A stretch of DNA of 64,000 bases from Ruminococcus sp. AF46-10NS. Its GTDB lineage: Bacteria > Bacillota > Clostridia > Lachnospirales > Lachnospiraceae. The position numbers were made by a program, and so were the translations under genes. Below are positions 47,369-56,682 of the stretch, one piece after another. How positions within the stretch are numbered: the first letter of the stretch is position 1; every line of letters begins with the position of its first letter. The stretch is from the NCBI RefSeq assembly GCF_003474435.1, contig NZ_QRNF01000020.1, positions 1 through 64,000 of the forward strand. Direction: 5' to 3'. The notes under the pieces were generated by a model. The model saw nothing but the letters and a program-made list of their open reading frames with translations, made no database searches and was not told where the DNA came from.

Positions 47369-47623
47369 ATGCGTATCTGCGAACTGAAACAGAAAGAAGT
47401 GATCAATATCCACACCTGCCGCAGCCTTGGCTGCCCTGTTGATGTGGAATTCTGTTGTGAAACTGCCCGGCTGAAAGCTCTCGTCATGCCCGGGCCAGGA
47501 AAATTCTGCTGGTGTTTTTCCAGAGAAAGTGAATGCATCATCCCCTGGGACTGCATCCGTCAGATCGGAGAAGATATCATACTTGTGGATTTCCGGGATG
47601 AAAAAAGGCTCTCCGGAGAATAA
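47369..47623 (+). CDS. YlmC/YmxH family PRC-barrel protein
   Basis: An 84-residue PRC-barrel protein of the YlmC/YmxH family, linked to sporulation by its usual place next to sigG. MRICELKQKEVINIHTCRSLG is the family start. ATG at 47369-47371 follows AGGTGA; a GTG and an ATG just upstream are less well placed. Its molecular role is unknown. Confidence 0.85.
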   Translation: MRICELKQKEVINIHTCRSLGCPVDVEFCCETARLKALVMPGPGKFCWCFSRESECIIPWDCIRQIGEDIILVDFRDEKRLSGE

Positions 47624-47747
47624 GGAACTTTCCGCTTATTTCTCCCTGTCAAGGCCCTTTATTTTTTATATTTCTCCGGAAAAAGTATATTTCACCTGCC
47701 CTCTGAGAATCATCTTAATGTACTGACAAGACAAGGAGGATTCGAAG

Positions 47748-48525
47748 ATGGCACTGAACAAAGTTGAAATCTGCGGAGTAAATACCTCAACACTTCCGGT
47801 TCTTAAACAGGAAGAAAAGGAGGAACTCTTCAAAAGAATCAAAGCTGGTGATAACGAAGCCAGAGAATTGTACATCAAAGGTAATCTGCGGCTTGTTTTA
47901 GCGTGATCCGCCGTTTTCAGAACAGCAGTGAAAACCCAGATGACCTTTTTCAGATCGGCTGTATCGGTCTGATCAAAGCTATCGACAATTTCGACACTAC
48001 CCTTCAGGTAAAATTCTCAACGTACGCTGTACCTATGATCATCGGTGAGATCCGCAGATATCTCCGGGATAACAACAGCATACGTGTCAGCCGCTCTCTG
48101 CGGGATATCGCCTATAAAACCATTTATACCAGGGAAAATTATATGCGTCAGCATCTTAAAGAGCCTACCATTGCGGAGATTGCTCAGGAAATCGGCATTG
48201 ACAAAGAGATGATCGTCTATGCAATGGATGCGATCCAGAGCCCTGTGAGCCTTTTTGAGCCTGTGTATTCCGAGGCGGGGACACCCTGTATGTGATGGAC
48301 CAAATCAGTGACAAAAAGAACCGGGAGGAACACTGGATCGAGGATATTTCCCTCAGGGATGCCATTTCTCGTCTTGGTGAACGGGAACGGCACATCATTG
48401 ACCTTCGCTTCTACGAGGGAAAAACCCAGATGGAAGTCGCTGAAGAGATCGGCATCTCCCAGGCCCAGGTCAGCCGCCTGGAAAAAAATGCGCTGCGTTG
48501 TATGCGGAATTATCTGAGGAATTAG
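47748..48525 (+). pseudogene. sigG: Forespore sigma factor SigG, disrupted by two frameshifts
   Basis: Late forespore RNA polymerase sigma factor, about 258 residues if repaired. ATG follows AAGGAGG. It begins MALNKVEICGVNTSTLPVL, the SigG start. The reading is broken twice: at 47900, where AA should replace A, and within the G run 48277-48280, where five G are expected. The three frames join smoothly: region 2 (LVLSVIRRF, DDLFQIGCIGLIKAID, FSTYAVPMIIGEIRRYLRD), region 3, and region 4 (GKTQMEVAEEIGISQAQVSRLEK). Because SigG is essential for spores and the rest is well conserved, a sequence error is likely. Without repair the gene is non-functional. Confidence 0.9.
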
Positions 48526-48554
48526 ATTTCACTACCAGTTTCCCAAAGCAGTAA

Positions 48555-48596
48555 AATGCGACAAGATGTATATTCTCCCATACATCTTGCCGCATT
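48555..48596. terminator. Hairpin terminator between sigG and ppk2
   Basis: A 17-bp stem with one mismatch (48555-48571 with 48580-48596) lies between convergent genes. T-rich tails on both sides suggest use in both directions. Confidence 0.7.
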
Positions 48597-48693
48597 CTGT
48601 TTCATCTCAAATCAGCTGTCATTTCGGGGCTCTATCAGCCGCAAAGTATCCTAAAGGCCATCCGTTCAAATCCTTATTCATCGATCCAGCACA

Positions 48694-50172
48694 CTATTTC
48701 AACGCCTTCTCAATCTCCTCTATCACAATACGAAGAGCCTTCAGTCTTGCATACTTTTTATCTACGGACTCAAGGATATGCCATGGTGCGTATGTTGTAC
48801 TTGTTTTCTGCAGCATCTCATCCACTGCAACCTCATACTGATCCCACTTCTCGCGGTTTCTCCAGTCCTCATCTGTGATCTTCCAGCGTTTCTCCGGATT
48901 ATTCTGCCTGTCATTAAATCTGGCAAGCTGAGTATCCTTATCAATCTGCACCCAGAATTTCACGATCACTGCTCCCCAGTCTGAAAGTTCTTTCTCGAAT
49001 TCATTGATTTCATTATATGCACGCCGCCAGTCATTCTCACTGCAGAACCCTTCCAGTCTCTCAACCATAACCCTGCCGTACCAGGTTCTGTCAAAAATAG
49101 CGATATGGCCATTTTTCGGAAGCCTTGTCCAGAAACGCCACAGATAATGACGGGCCTTCTCATGCGGCTCCGGGCTTGCGATCGGATGCACCTCAAAACC
49201 GCGAGGATCAAGTGCCTCTGTGATCCGCTTGATATTGCCTCCCTTGCCTGCTGCATCCCATCCTTCATAGGTAATGATCACAGGAACTCTCTTTCTGTAC
49301 AGACGGTTGTGAAGACTTCCAAGCTTCGCCTGCAGTTCCTTAAGCTCTGCCTTGTACTGCTCCTCTTCCACTTCTTTTCCTTCAAGCGGGATCTCATTGA
49401 GCTTTGGCATCTCCACCAGTGGGAAAACATTCTGCAGGATCGGAACCGAATGTTTGCTGTTTTCCATAGCGATCTCAATATTGCCGATCATAGTCTCCAG
49501 TACCTGCAGCTCTGCCCATTTCCGGTCACTGGCATCTATGATATACCATGGCGCAGAGGAAGTATTGGTATCTCTCATATACTGATCAAAAATTTTTCTG
49601 CATTTTTTATAATGATCATTTTGCCAGAGATCATATTCATTCACTCTCCAGCGCGTATCCTTGCTCTCCAGGAGATATTCCATTCGTTTCTCCTGTTCTT
49701 TACGGTCGATCTGCATAAAAAATTTCAGGAGAACATATCCGTTATCTGTCAGCTGACGCTCAAATCTGCGAATACTGTCGATCCGCTTCACATAACTGTC
49801 ACCTTTCAGTTTCTTGTCCATACGGTCGCGGCAGGTCTGGTCCATCCATCCGGAATCCAGAAATGTGAATTTGCCATTTTCCGGAATTTCCTTGAAATAC
49901 CGGTAAAGAAACGGTCTCCTCAAATCTTCCTCTGTTGGAGCCGACATGGTAGCAACTTTGAAAAAACGCGGATCAATATTCTTGATGACCTTGCTTATGG
50001 TACTTCCTTTTCCGGAAGCTCCCCATCCCTCAAACAGAACGATCACCGGGATCTTATGCTCCTTAAGAGCCATCTGCAGTTCATATAATCTCGCTCTTGC
50101 AGTACTGAGCCGTGCCTTGACATCTTCTTTTTCCGGAATCTGCTCCGGGTTCCAGTTTTTTAACATCTGCAT
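48694..50172 (-). CDS. Tandem-domain polyphosphate kinase 2 (class II type)
   Basis: Polyphosphate-dependent nucleotide kinase, 492 residues, two PPK2 domains. The C-terminal domain (about 260-490) has intact Walker A EGWDAAGKGG and Walker B FDRTWYGRV. The N-terminal domain (about 20-245) keeps GWGASGKGS but has LDSGWMDQ at Walker B, lacking the Arg. This matches class II PPK2, where the C-terminal half is active and phosphorylates AMP. ATG at 50170-50172 is preceded by AGGAAGG; a second ATG two codons in is also possible. Transcribed alone. Confidence 0.9.
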   Translation of the reverse strand: MQMLKNWNPEQIPEKEDVKARLSTARARLYELQMALKEHKIPVIVLFEGWGASGKGSTISKVIKNIDPRFFKVATMSAPTEEDLRRPFLYRYFKEIPENGKFTFLDSGWMDQTCRDRMDKKLKGDSYVKRIDSIRRFERQLTDNGYVLLKFFMQIDRKEQEKRMEYLLESKDTRWRVNEYDLWQNDHYKKCRKIFDQYMRDTNTSSAPWYIIDASDRKWAELQVLETMIGNIEIAMENSKHSVPILQNVFPLVEMPKLNEIPLEGKEVEEEQYKAELKELQAKLGSLHNRLYRKRVPVIITYEGWDAAGKGGNIKRITEALDPRGFEVHPIASPEPHEKARHYLWRFWTRLPKNGHIAIFDRTWYGRVMVERLEGFCSENDWRRAYNEINEFEKELSDWGAVIVKFWVQIDKDTQLARFNDRQNNPEKRWKITDEDWRNREKWDQYEVAVDEMLQKTSTTYAPWHILESVDKKYARLKALRIVIEEIEKALK

Positions 50173-50439
50173 CGTCCTTCCTGAAATTATTTGAATATTT
50201 ATATTATATCACATTCATTTCTGTTTTACGATGAATTTCTCCTTGATTTAACGTAATTTTTCAAGTTCAACATTTTACACTATAATAAATCTTCTCAAAA
50301 AAATATGAAAACACAGCTCAGACTATTGACATTTTTCCCACTGATACATACAATAAATGCGCCTATTGTTATTTTTTTAACTTCATTGAAAACAGTAGAA
50401 CAAAGCCGTGCCAAACAGCAAAAAAGCAAGGAGAAGATC

Positions 50440-50805
50440 ATGAAACTCACAGAAGAACTTCTGAATAAAATGGAACAGAAAAAAGAACTTTACGGGGACG
50501 GCATCATCATGCCTGACGGAGATTACCGCCTGATCCAGGACGGACACTTAAAAACCCTTATGTCCCTTTTGCCATATACAGAAAATGAACTCTGGAAGAT
50601 GATACCGGAAGATGATTCCGCCCTCTTCTGGCTGGTGGAAAAAACAGGCTGCGTCCTGACAGATGTAAACTCTACGATTGGAATGAAAATGACCCCCGAA
50701 CAGCAGAATACTTTCGAGGCACTCTCCTGCCGGGGGATCATTTCCGGTGAATATTATGATCTTACAAAACAGCGCGAAAAGACGCATGCACGTCAGTCAT
50801 CATAA
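50440..50805 (+). CDS. Hypothetical protein, 121 residues
   Basis: I do not recognise it. An acidic helical protein, starting MKLTEELLNKMEQKK with AAGGAGAAG before it. It contains PDGDYRLIQDGHLKTLMSLLPYTENELW and MKMTPEQQNTFEALSCRG. No signal peptide or membrane segment is seen. It ends 13 bp inside the opposing PP-loop gene with no terminator between. Longer upstream readings lack a ribosome site. Confidence 0.7.
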   Translation: MKLTEELLNKMEQKKELYGDGIIMPDGDYRLIQDGHLKTLMSLLPYTENELWKMIPEDDSALFWLVEKTGCVLTDVNSTIGMKMTPEQQNTFEALSCRGIISGEYYDLTKQREKTHARQSS

Positions 50806-51977
50806 CCTTCCAGGAAGGAATGTTTCACACCATCTTTTTTATAAGCGATCACAGTATGAAGATTAACATTCTCCACACTCCGGAAAATATTACTCTCAAT
50901 ATGTGGATTAACTTTCTTTAACTCTGCGATCAGATTCTTGATCTCCATACGCTTGGAAACACTGGTACCGTCTGTACGGCATGTTGTACATGTATCTGTA
51001 AACTTACATGCACACTGGATAAAATGAAGATCATTATAATCTCTCCAGTGCTTGATATCAGCTTCCCTGATCAGATACATGGGACGGATCAGCTGCATTC
51101 CTTCGAAATTGGTACTGTGAAGTTTCGGCATCATCGTCTGAACCTGCGCTCCGTAAAGCATTCCCATAAGAATGGTCTCGATCACATCATCGTAGTGATG
51201 CCCAAGTGCTATCTTGTTGCATCCCAGTTCTTTCGCCTTGCTGTAAAGATATCCTCTTCTCATACGGGCACAGAGATAACAAGGAGATTTCTCAATATTG
51301 TAGACAGCATCAAAGATCTCTGTCTCAAAAACCGTGATCGGGATTCCCAGGAGCTTTGCATTATGCTCGATTATGGCACGGTTCGCTTCATTATAACCAG
51401 GATCCATCACAAGGAATACCAGTTCAAACGGAAACTTGTTGTGACGTTTTAATTCCTGGAAGAGTTTTGCCATAAGCATGGAATCCTTGCCGCCTGAGAT
51501 ACAAACAGCAATCTTGTCTCCCGGCTTCACCAGCTCATAATCATTGATTCCTCTGGCAAATCTGGAAAACAGCTGCTTGTGGAATTTCTTACGGATACTC
51601 AGCTCAATATCCTTTCTGCGCTGTTCCAGCGCTTCTTCTTCACTCAGATCACTATCCTCTTTATTGGACATATCTTTCTGCATCTGCTCAAAAAGCCATC
51701 CTGTATAACCGCCCTTTAAACTGAGGGCAGGAATACCTTTTTCACGGAGCATCTGAGCTCCCTCCTGGCTGAAAAGTCCTCTCGTGCAGTAAAGAACAGG
51801 AATTTTTTCTCCCTTCAGCTCTTCTGCCCTCTCTTTAAGATCCGGTTCCGGAACAGAAATAGCTCCCGGGATCATTCCGTATTCAATAGTTACTTTATCG
51901 CGGGTATCAACCAGAAGATATTTCTCCCGCTCTTTTTCTATCTGGTCATAAGAAATCTCCAGTGTTTCTTCACTCAT
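50793..51977 (-). CDS. Rhodanese/PP-loop ATPase fusion (TtcA-like)
   Basis: A 394-residue fusion. Residues 10-100 are a rhodanese domain with catalytic Cys64 in YCTRG. Residues 130-394 are an N-type ATP pyrophosphatase domain with PP-loop SGGKDS (161-166), a CxxC (CYLCARMR) and CKFTDTCTTC near the end, as in TtcA/TtuA-type tRNA thiolases. The fusion implies sulfur handed from persulfide to an activated tRNA base. ATG at 51975-51977 is preceded by AAGGAA. It is 19 bp after the ferredoxin-like gene, in one operon. The tRNA target is inferred. Confidence 0.88.
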   Translation of the reverse strand: MSEETLEISYDQIEKEREKYLLVDTRDKVTIEYGMIPGAISVPEPDLKERAEELKGEKIPVLYCTRGLFSQEGAQMLREKGIPALSLKGGYTGWLFEQMQKDMSNKEDSDLSEEEALEQRRKDIELSIRKKFHKQLFSRFARGINDYELVKPGDKIAVCISGGKDSMLMAKLFQELKRHNKFPFELVFLVMDPGYNEANRAIIEHNAKLLGIPITVFETEIFDAVYNIEKSPCYLCARMRRGYLYSKAKELGCNKIALGHHYDDVIETILMGMLYGAQVQTMMPKLHSTNFEGMQLIRPMYLIREADIKHWRDYNDLHFIQCACKFTDTCTTCRTDGTSVSKRMEIKNLIAELKKVNPHIESNIFRSVENVNLHTVIAYKKDGVKHSFLEGYDD

Positions 51978-51996
51978 GCTGTTTTTATTCCTTTCC

Positions 51997-52740
51997 TTAC
52001 AGCTCCTCTCTGATCGTGCCGTCACGTGCGATGATAACTACCTGCCACGGGATCATCTTTCCGCTTCTCTGCATGGCGCGGATCACTGCTTTCTCAATGC
52101 CTCCGCAACAGGGAACTTCCATACGAACGATGCAGATACTGCGGATGGAATTATTCCGTATGATTTCCGTAAGCTTGTCTGCATAATCTCCCTCATCAAG
52201 TTTAGGGCATCCGATCAGTGTTACATGATCTTTTATGAATCTCTCATGAAATCCTGCGTAGGCATATGCTGTGCAGTCTGCCGCAATCAGAAGCTGTGCA
52301 TTTTCAAAATATGGTGCATTTACAGGAACTAATTTAATCTGCACTGGCCACTGGCCAAGGCAGCTCTGCTGTCCCATATCAGGGACTGTATCTGTTCTCT
52401 GTTTCTCCGATAAAGCCGGCGGTTCCTGTTTCGGTTTCAGGCTTCTTGCCATACTTCCAGGGCATACATATGCGGCCAGGCCTCCGGAAGTTTTCTCTTT
52501 TTTAAGCTTCATTCTCTGTTCTACCGCTTCCATATCATAATCTGCTGCTTCACGCTCTATGATACGGATCGCATCTGCAGGGCAGACCGGAAGGCAGTCT
52601 CCCAACCCGTCGCAGTAATCATCCCGGATCAGTTTTGCCTTGCCATCTATCATGGCAATGGCTCCTTCATGGCAGGCAGCTGCACAGGCTCCGCAGCCGT
52701 TACATTTCTCTTCATTAATGTGCACGATCTTTCTTATCAT
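51997..52740 (-). CDS. 4Fe-4S ferredoxin-like protein with extra C-terminal domain
   Basis: A 247-residue iron-sulfur protein. The first motif has four Cys (13, 16, 19, 23). The second reads C43, C49, C53 with Leu46 in place of the usual second Cys, so a three-Cys or unusual cluster is likely. The C-terminal half (about 120-247) includes ADCTAYAYAGFHE and PCCGGIEKA, further Cys that could bind metal. From recall, similar proteins sit beside Crp/Fnr regulators and hybrid cluster protein genes; hcp is not in this window. Role probably redox or electron transfer. Confidence 0.85.
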   Translation of the reverse strand: MIRKIVHINEEKCNGCGACAAACHEGAIAMIDGKAKLIRDDYCDGLGDCLPVCPADAIRIIEREAADYDMEAVEQRMKLKKEKTSGGLAAYVCPGSMARSLKPKQEPPALSEKQRTDTVPDMGQQSCLGQWPVQIKLVPVNAPYFENAQLLIAADCTAYAYAGFHERFIKDHVTLIGCPKLDEGDYADKLTEIIRNNSIRSICIVRMEVPCCGGIEKAVIRAMQRSGKMIPWQVVIIARDGTIREEL

Positions 52741-52842
52741 AATATCATCTCTCCCTGATTTCCATATGTGTTATAACTGTTATCTGTTTTACAGCCATAT
52801 CATATAAAAACCAGCGAAAATATTCGGTAACATACGTTACGC

Positions 52843-53529
52843 TCAGAGATAAAATTCAAGTTTTTCCTGATCTTTCACAAGGATCTGCCGCCTGGATAAT
52901 TCCAGGATTCCTTCTTCCTGCATCTTTCCCAGTTCCCTTGAAAGAGATGGTCTGGTGATATTCAGATAATCTGCCATCTCTTCTCTGGACAGGCTCATAT
53001 GGATCACGCCTTCACTATCCTGGCACTCCACAAGAAAACGGACAATCCTCTCCCGCAAAGTACCGCTTCCCAGAATCCGAAGCTTCTGGTTCATATTGTA
53101 AGCCTTCTCTGCAAAAACCTCAAGAAGATTTTCACGGAGTTTTCTGCTCAAAACATCCCCTTTTTCTGTAAAAATCTGATTATCCAGTATCAGTACTCGT
53201 GTCTTCTCTGCTGCTTCCACATACATATCATAAGAGGATTTTTCCATAAAGACATAAACTTCCCCGAACAGAACCCCTGGCATTTCCAGCTGTGTCAGAA
53301 GGATCCTCTTTCCGGAAAAAGTCTCCTTTGCAATGATCACGCTACCGTCAAGCAGAACATATACTGCTTCGGGTCGGTCTGTTTCCTGAAAAACCCGTTC
53401 TCCCCTGGAAAAAGATCTCACTGTTCCTTCTTTTACCAGCAGTCTTTCCATCTCACCTTCTTCAAGGTTTCTGCACAGCCGGCTTCTTTTTAAAACATCC
53501 AGGAGTTCTTTTTTCTCTTTGTCATTCAT
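52843..53529 (-). CDS. Crp/Fnr family transcription regulator
   Basis: A 228-residue regulator. The N-terminal cyclic-nucleotide-type fold (about 15-130) is followed by a C-terminal winged helix with MSLSREEMADYLNITRPSLSRELGKMQEEG. One Cys (residue 19 region) is near the N-terminus, but not the Fnr four-Cys set, so oxygen sensing through a cluster is unlikely. It stands upstream of the ferredoxin-like gene by 102 bp and divergent from glgX. It may sense a redox or nitrosative signal. Confidence 0.9.
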   Translation of the reverse strand: MNDKEKKELLDVLKRSRLCRNLEEGEMERLLVKEGTVRSFSRGERVFQETDRPEAVYVLLDGSVIIAKETFSGKRILLTQLEMPGVLFGEVYVFMEKSSYDMYVEAAEKTRVLILDNQIFTEKGDVLSRKLRENLLEVFAEKAYNMNQKLRILGSGTLRERIVRFLVECQDSEGVIHMSLSREEMADYLNITRPSLSRELGKMQEEGILELSRRQILVKDQEKLEFYL

Positions 53530-53553
53530 ATTTTCACCTCGTCCTAATACAAG

Positions 53554-53598
53554 CTTTTACCATATTTCTGTATTATCTGTCAACTTTGCCTGACGCAA
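53554..53598 (-). promoter_or_regulatory. Candidate crp promoter and adjacent palindrome
   Basis: On the minus strand, -35 TTGACA (53578-53583), an 18-bp spacer and a poor -10 TAAAAG (53554-53559). Next to it, TTGC-N5-GCAA (53586-53598) is a short palindrome midway to the divergent glgX -10 TATAAT (53624-53629). Confidence 0.4.
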
Positions 53599-53695
53599 CC
53601 TGTACTTTTTTCAGAAAATAAGTTATAATATTTTTTGTGACTATCCGGCAGGTCATCTTCTGCCATATTATATATTACCAAGGAGGATACCGGAA

Positions 53696-55828
53696 ATGAA
53701 AACAAAGAATCAGACTCTGCTTTCTGAGAATACACTGACTTCCCGGCCAACAGATATTATCGCGGGATTTCCTGTGCGTCCCGGTCTTTTTGAATTAAAT
53801 GGTGCTACTCCTCTTTCCAATGGAGTTAACTTCACTACACATACCCGTCATGGTACATCCTGTGAACTTCTTCTTTTCCACTCCGGTGAAGAGGAGCCTT
53901 TCGCAGTTCTTCCGTTTCCTAACGCCTGTCGTATTGGTGATGTCTACTCCATGATCGTCATGGGGCTGGACATTGAAGACCTGGAATACGGATACCGTGT
54001 TGACGGTCCTTATGAACCGGAAAAAGGCCATATCTTTGATAAGACAAAAGTTCTTCTTGACCCTTATGCCAAAGCTGTTGCAGGTCAGCGCGAATGGGGC
54101 CAGCAGAAAGTCGGAAGCTACCACGCCCGCGTTGTACGTGAAACTTTTGACTGGGAAGACATGCCCCAGTCCACACGTAAGATCAGCGATCTTATCATCT
54201 ACGAGCTTCATGTCCGTGGATTTACACAGGACTCCTCTTCCGGTGTTACTCACCCCGGAACCTTCGCAGGTCTCCGGGAAAAGATTCCTTATCTGAAAGA
54301 GCTCGGAATCAACGCTGTGGAGCTCATGCCGATCTTCGAGTTCGATGAAAACATGAATGCCCGTACTGTGAATGGCAGACGTCTCCTGGAATACTGGGGA
54401 TACAATTCCGTCAATTTCTTTTCCCCGAACACCAGCTACGCTTCCAAGGCTGAGCATAACTGCGAGGGAACTGAGCTGAAAGAACTGATCCGTGAGCTCC
54501 ATGAGAACGGGATCGAGGTGATCCTGGACGTTGTATTTAACCACACAGCCGAAGGCAACGAGCTTGGAAAAACATTCTGTTTTAAAGGATTTGACAATAA
54601 AGTTTATTATATGCTCACACCTGAGGGAAATTACTACAATTTCAGCGGCTGCGGAAATACATTAAACTGCAATCACCCCATTGTCCGTCAGATGATCCTG
54701 GAATGCTTACGCTACTGGACCATTAACTACCGTGTGGATGGTTTCCGTTTCGACCTTGCCAGCATCCTTGGAAGACATGAAGATGGTTCTCCACTTAACA
54801 ATCCACCACTTCTGGAGCTTCTTGCCTATGACCCGGTACTTCGAAATGTCAAGCTGATTGCCGAGGCATGGGACGCCGGTGGACTGTATCAGGTAGGTTC
54901 TTTCCCTGCCAGCCGCAGATGGGCCGAGTGGAACGGACGTTACCGTGATTGCCTCCGCTCTTTCCTGAAAGGTGATTTTTGGAATGCCTGGGATGCAGCC
55001 TGGAGTATTTCCGGTTCCGGTGATCTTTACGGTGGATTCTACTCTGACCATAACGACAATTATGCAGGCTACAACTCCTGTGTCAACTTTCTTACCTGTC
55101 ACGATGGTTTCGCCATGTATGATCTCTATTCTTACAATGAAAAACACAACGAGGCAAACGGATGGAACAATACAGACGGTTCTAATGACAACCGAAGCTG
55201 GAACTGCGGCGAAGAGGGAGAGTCCACCAATCCAGAAGTACTTTCCCTGCGTTTCCGCATGATCCGAAATGCCTGCGCAGTGCTGATGTCAAGCCGCGGA
55301 ACACCGATGTTCCTTGCAGGTGATGAATTCGGAAATACCAAACGTGGAAATAACAACACTTACTGCCAGGATAATGAGATTTCCTGGATAAACTGGAACC
55401 TTCTGGAGAAAAATCATGATCTTTTTGAATTTTTCAAATATATGATCCAGTTCCGAAAAAATCACCCGGTTATCTCCCGCAAGCTTCCAAACGCTGTCTG
55501 TGGCATGGAGAACATCCACACTCACAATATCGATGCAAGAGATGTGACCATTCCAAGAGATGCCCATACATTTGCCGTAAGTTTTGCAGGCTATGACAAA
55601 ACAAAAGGTGCTGATGACCTGATCTACATTGCCATCAACGCTTACTGGGAAGATGTGACCATCACCCTCCCGGATCTGGCCCGTCCCGGCGCATGGTATC
55701 TCTGCGTCAATACCTTTGGTGACGGAGAGGGCCGTTATTTCTACAAGGAAGATCAGGCACCGCGCATTGAACATGAATTCTGCATGCGCCCAAGATCCGT
55801 TGCCATCTTCACAGGACGTAATTATTAA
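53696..55828 (+). CDS. glgX: GlgX-type glycogen debranching enzyme
   Basis: GH13 isoamylase-type enzyme that cleaves alpha-1,6 branches in glycogen; 710 residues. An N-terminal CBM48-like domain (about 30-130) precedes the catalytic barrel with DVVFNHTAEG, DGFRFDLASI (nucleophile Asp) and AEAWDAGG (acid Glu), then LTCHDG. A C-terminal beta domain closes it. ATG follows AAGGAGG. It lies 14 bp before the eutJ-like gene in one operon and complements glgA near the window start. Confidence 0.94.
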   Translation: MKTKNQTLLSENTLTSRPTDIIAGFPVRPGLFELNGATPLSNGVNFTTHTRHGTSCELLLFHSGEEEPFAVLPFPNACRIGDVYSMIVMGLDIEDLEYGYRVDGPYEPEKGHIFDKTKVLLDPYAKAVAGQREWGQQKVGSYHARVVRETFDWEDMPQSTRKISDLIIYELHVRGFTQDSSSGVTHPGTFAGLREKIPYLKELGINAVELMPIFEFDENMNARTVNGRRLLEYWGYNSVNFFSPNTSYASKAEHNCEGTELKELIRELHENGIEVILDVVFNHTAEGNELGKTFCFKGFDNKVYYMLTPEGNYYNFSGCGNTLNCNHPIVRQMILECLRYWTINYRVDGFRFDLASILGRHEDGSPLNNPPLLELLAYDPVLRNVKLIAEAWDAGGLYQVGSFPASRRWAEWNGRYRDCLRSFLKGDFWNAWDAAWSISGSGDLYGGFYSDHNDNYAGYNSCVNFLTCHDGFAMYDLYSYNEKHNEANGWNNTDGSNDNRSWNCGEEGESTNPEVLSLRFRMIRNACAVLMSSRGTPMFLAGDEFGNTKRGNNNTYCQDNEISWINWNLLEKNHDLFEFFKYMIQFRKNHPVISRKLPNAVCGMENIHTHNIDARDVTIPRDAHTFAVSFAGYDKTKGADDLIYIAINAYWEDVTITLPDLARPGAWYLCVNTFGDGEGRYFYKEDQAPRIEHEFCMRPRSVAIFTGRNY

Positions 55829-55842
55829 AGGAGATTTTTTAA

Positions 55843-56667
55843 ATGGAATTAAAAAACAGAACTCTGTCCAATTTCGCAGAGCTTGTACAGACAGGTGAAT
55901 GCAAAAAATTCCGCGGACGGCTTAAAGTCGGCGTTGACCTTGGTACAGCCAACACTGTCCTTGCAGTTGTTGACCGCAACAACCGTCCTGTTGCCGGAGC
56001 TTCCGCACCTTCCCATGCAATCCGGGACGGCGTGATCGTAAACTATTACGAATCTGTTCAGCTTGTAACGAAACTCAAACAGGAGCTTGAGGAAAAACTT
56101 GGCACAGAACTCCTTTACGGAGCTGCTGCCATCCCACCCGGAGTTTCCGAAGGAAGCATCAAGAGTATCGGCTATGTTCTGGAAGGAGCAGGACTGGAAG
56201 TTACAAAAATCGTCGATGAACCAACTGCTGCGGCTGCTGTGTTAAAAATCACAGACGGCGCCGTTGTGGACGTGGGCGGCGGCACAACCGGCATCAGCAT
56301 CCTGAAAGACGGAAAAGTGATCTACACAGATGACGAGGCTACAGGCGGCAGCCATATGACCATGACTGTAGCCGGCCACTATAAGATTCCTTACGAGGAA
56401 GCCGAAGTTCTCAAGACCACACCGGAAAAAGAAGCCGAGATCTTTCCGGTGATCAAAGCCACCGTAGAAAAAATGGCGGTCATCACAGAAAAATTCCTGC
56501 AGGGCTACCAGGTTCCTGCGGTCTACGTTGTAGGCGGCTCCTGCATGTTCAGGGAATTCACAACTGTATTTGAAAAGAAACTGAAGCTTCCTGTATACAG
56601 ACCTGTACATCCTCTTCTTGTCACACCACTTGGCATCGCATATCACTGCGAGCTTCCGAAAGCCTGA
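55843..56667 (+). CDS. EutJ-like actin/Hsp70-fold ATPase
   Basis: A 274-residue protein of the EutJ family. Actin/Hsp70 phosphate motifs are VGVDLGTANTVLAVVD (about 29-44) and VVDVGGGTTGI; PTAAAAVL and YVVGGSCMFREF follow. It lacks the Hsp70 substrate-binding half. EutJ normally lies in ethanolamine microcompartment operons, but no eut or shell genes are here. AAAGGAG precedes ATG and it is 14 bp after glgX. Function in this context is unknown. Confidence 0.88.
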   Translation: MELKNRTLSNFAELVQTGECKKFRGRLKVGVDLGTANTVLAVVDRNNRPVAGASAPSHAIRDGVIVNYYESVQLVTKLKQELEEKLGTELLYGAAAIPPGVSEGSIKSIGYVLEGAGLEVTKIVDEPTAAAAVLKITDGAVVDVGGGTTGISILKDGKVIYTDDEATGGSHMTMTVAGHYKIPYEEAEVLKTTPEKEAEIFPVIKATVEKMAVITEKFLQGYQVPAVYVVGGSCMFREFTTVFEKKLKLPVYRPVHPLLVTPLGIAYHCELPKA

Positions 56668-56682
56668 AAAAAGTCATATAAA

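Noticed and set aside
47680..47747. Sigma-F/G promoter before sigG
   Set aside because: A GTATA (47685-47689) is present, but the -10-like sequence is poor and its spacing wrong, so I did not call it.
49105..50088. 327-codon open frame on the plus strand
   Set aside because: Antisense to the PPK2 gene.
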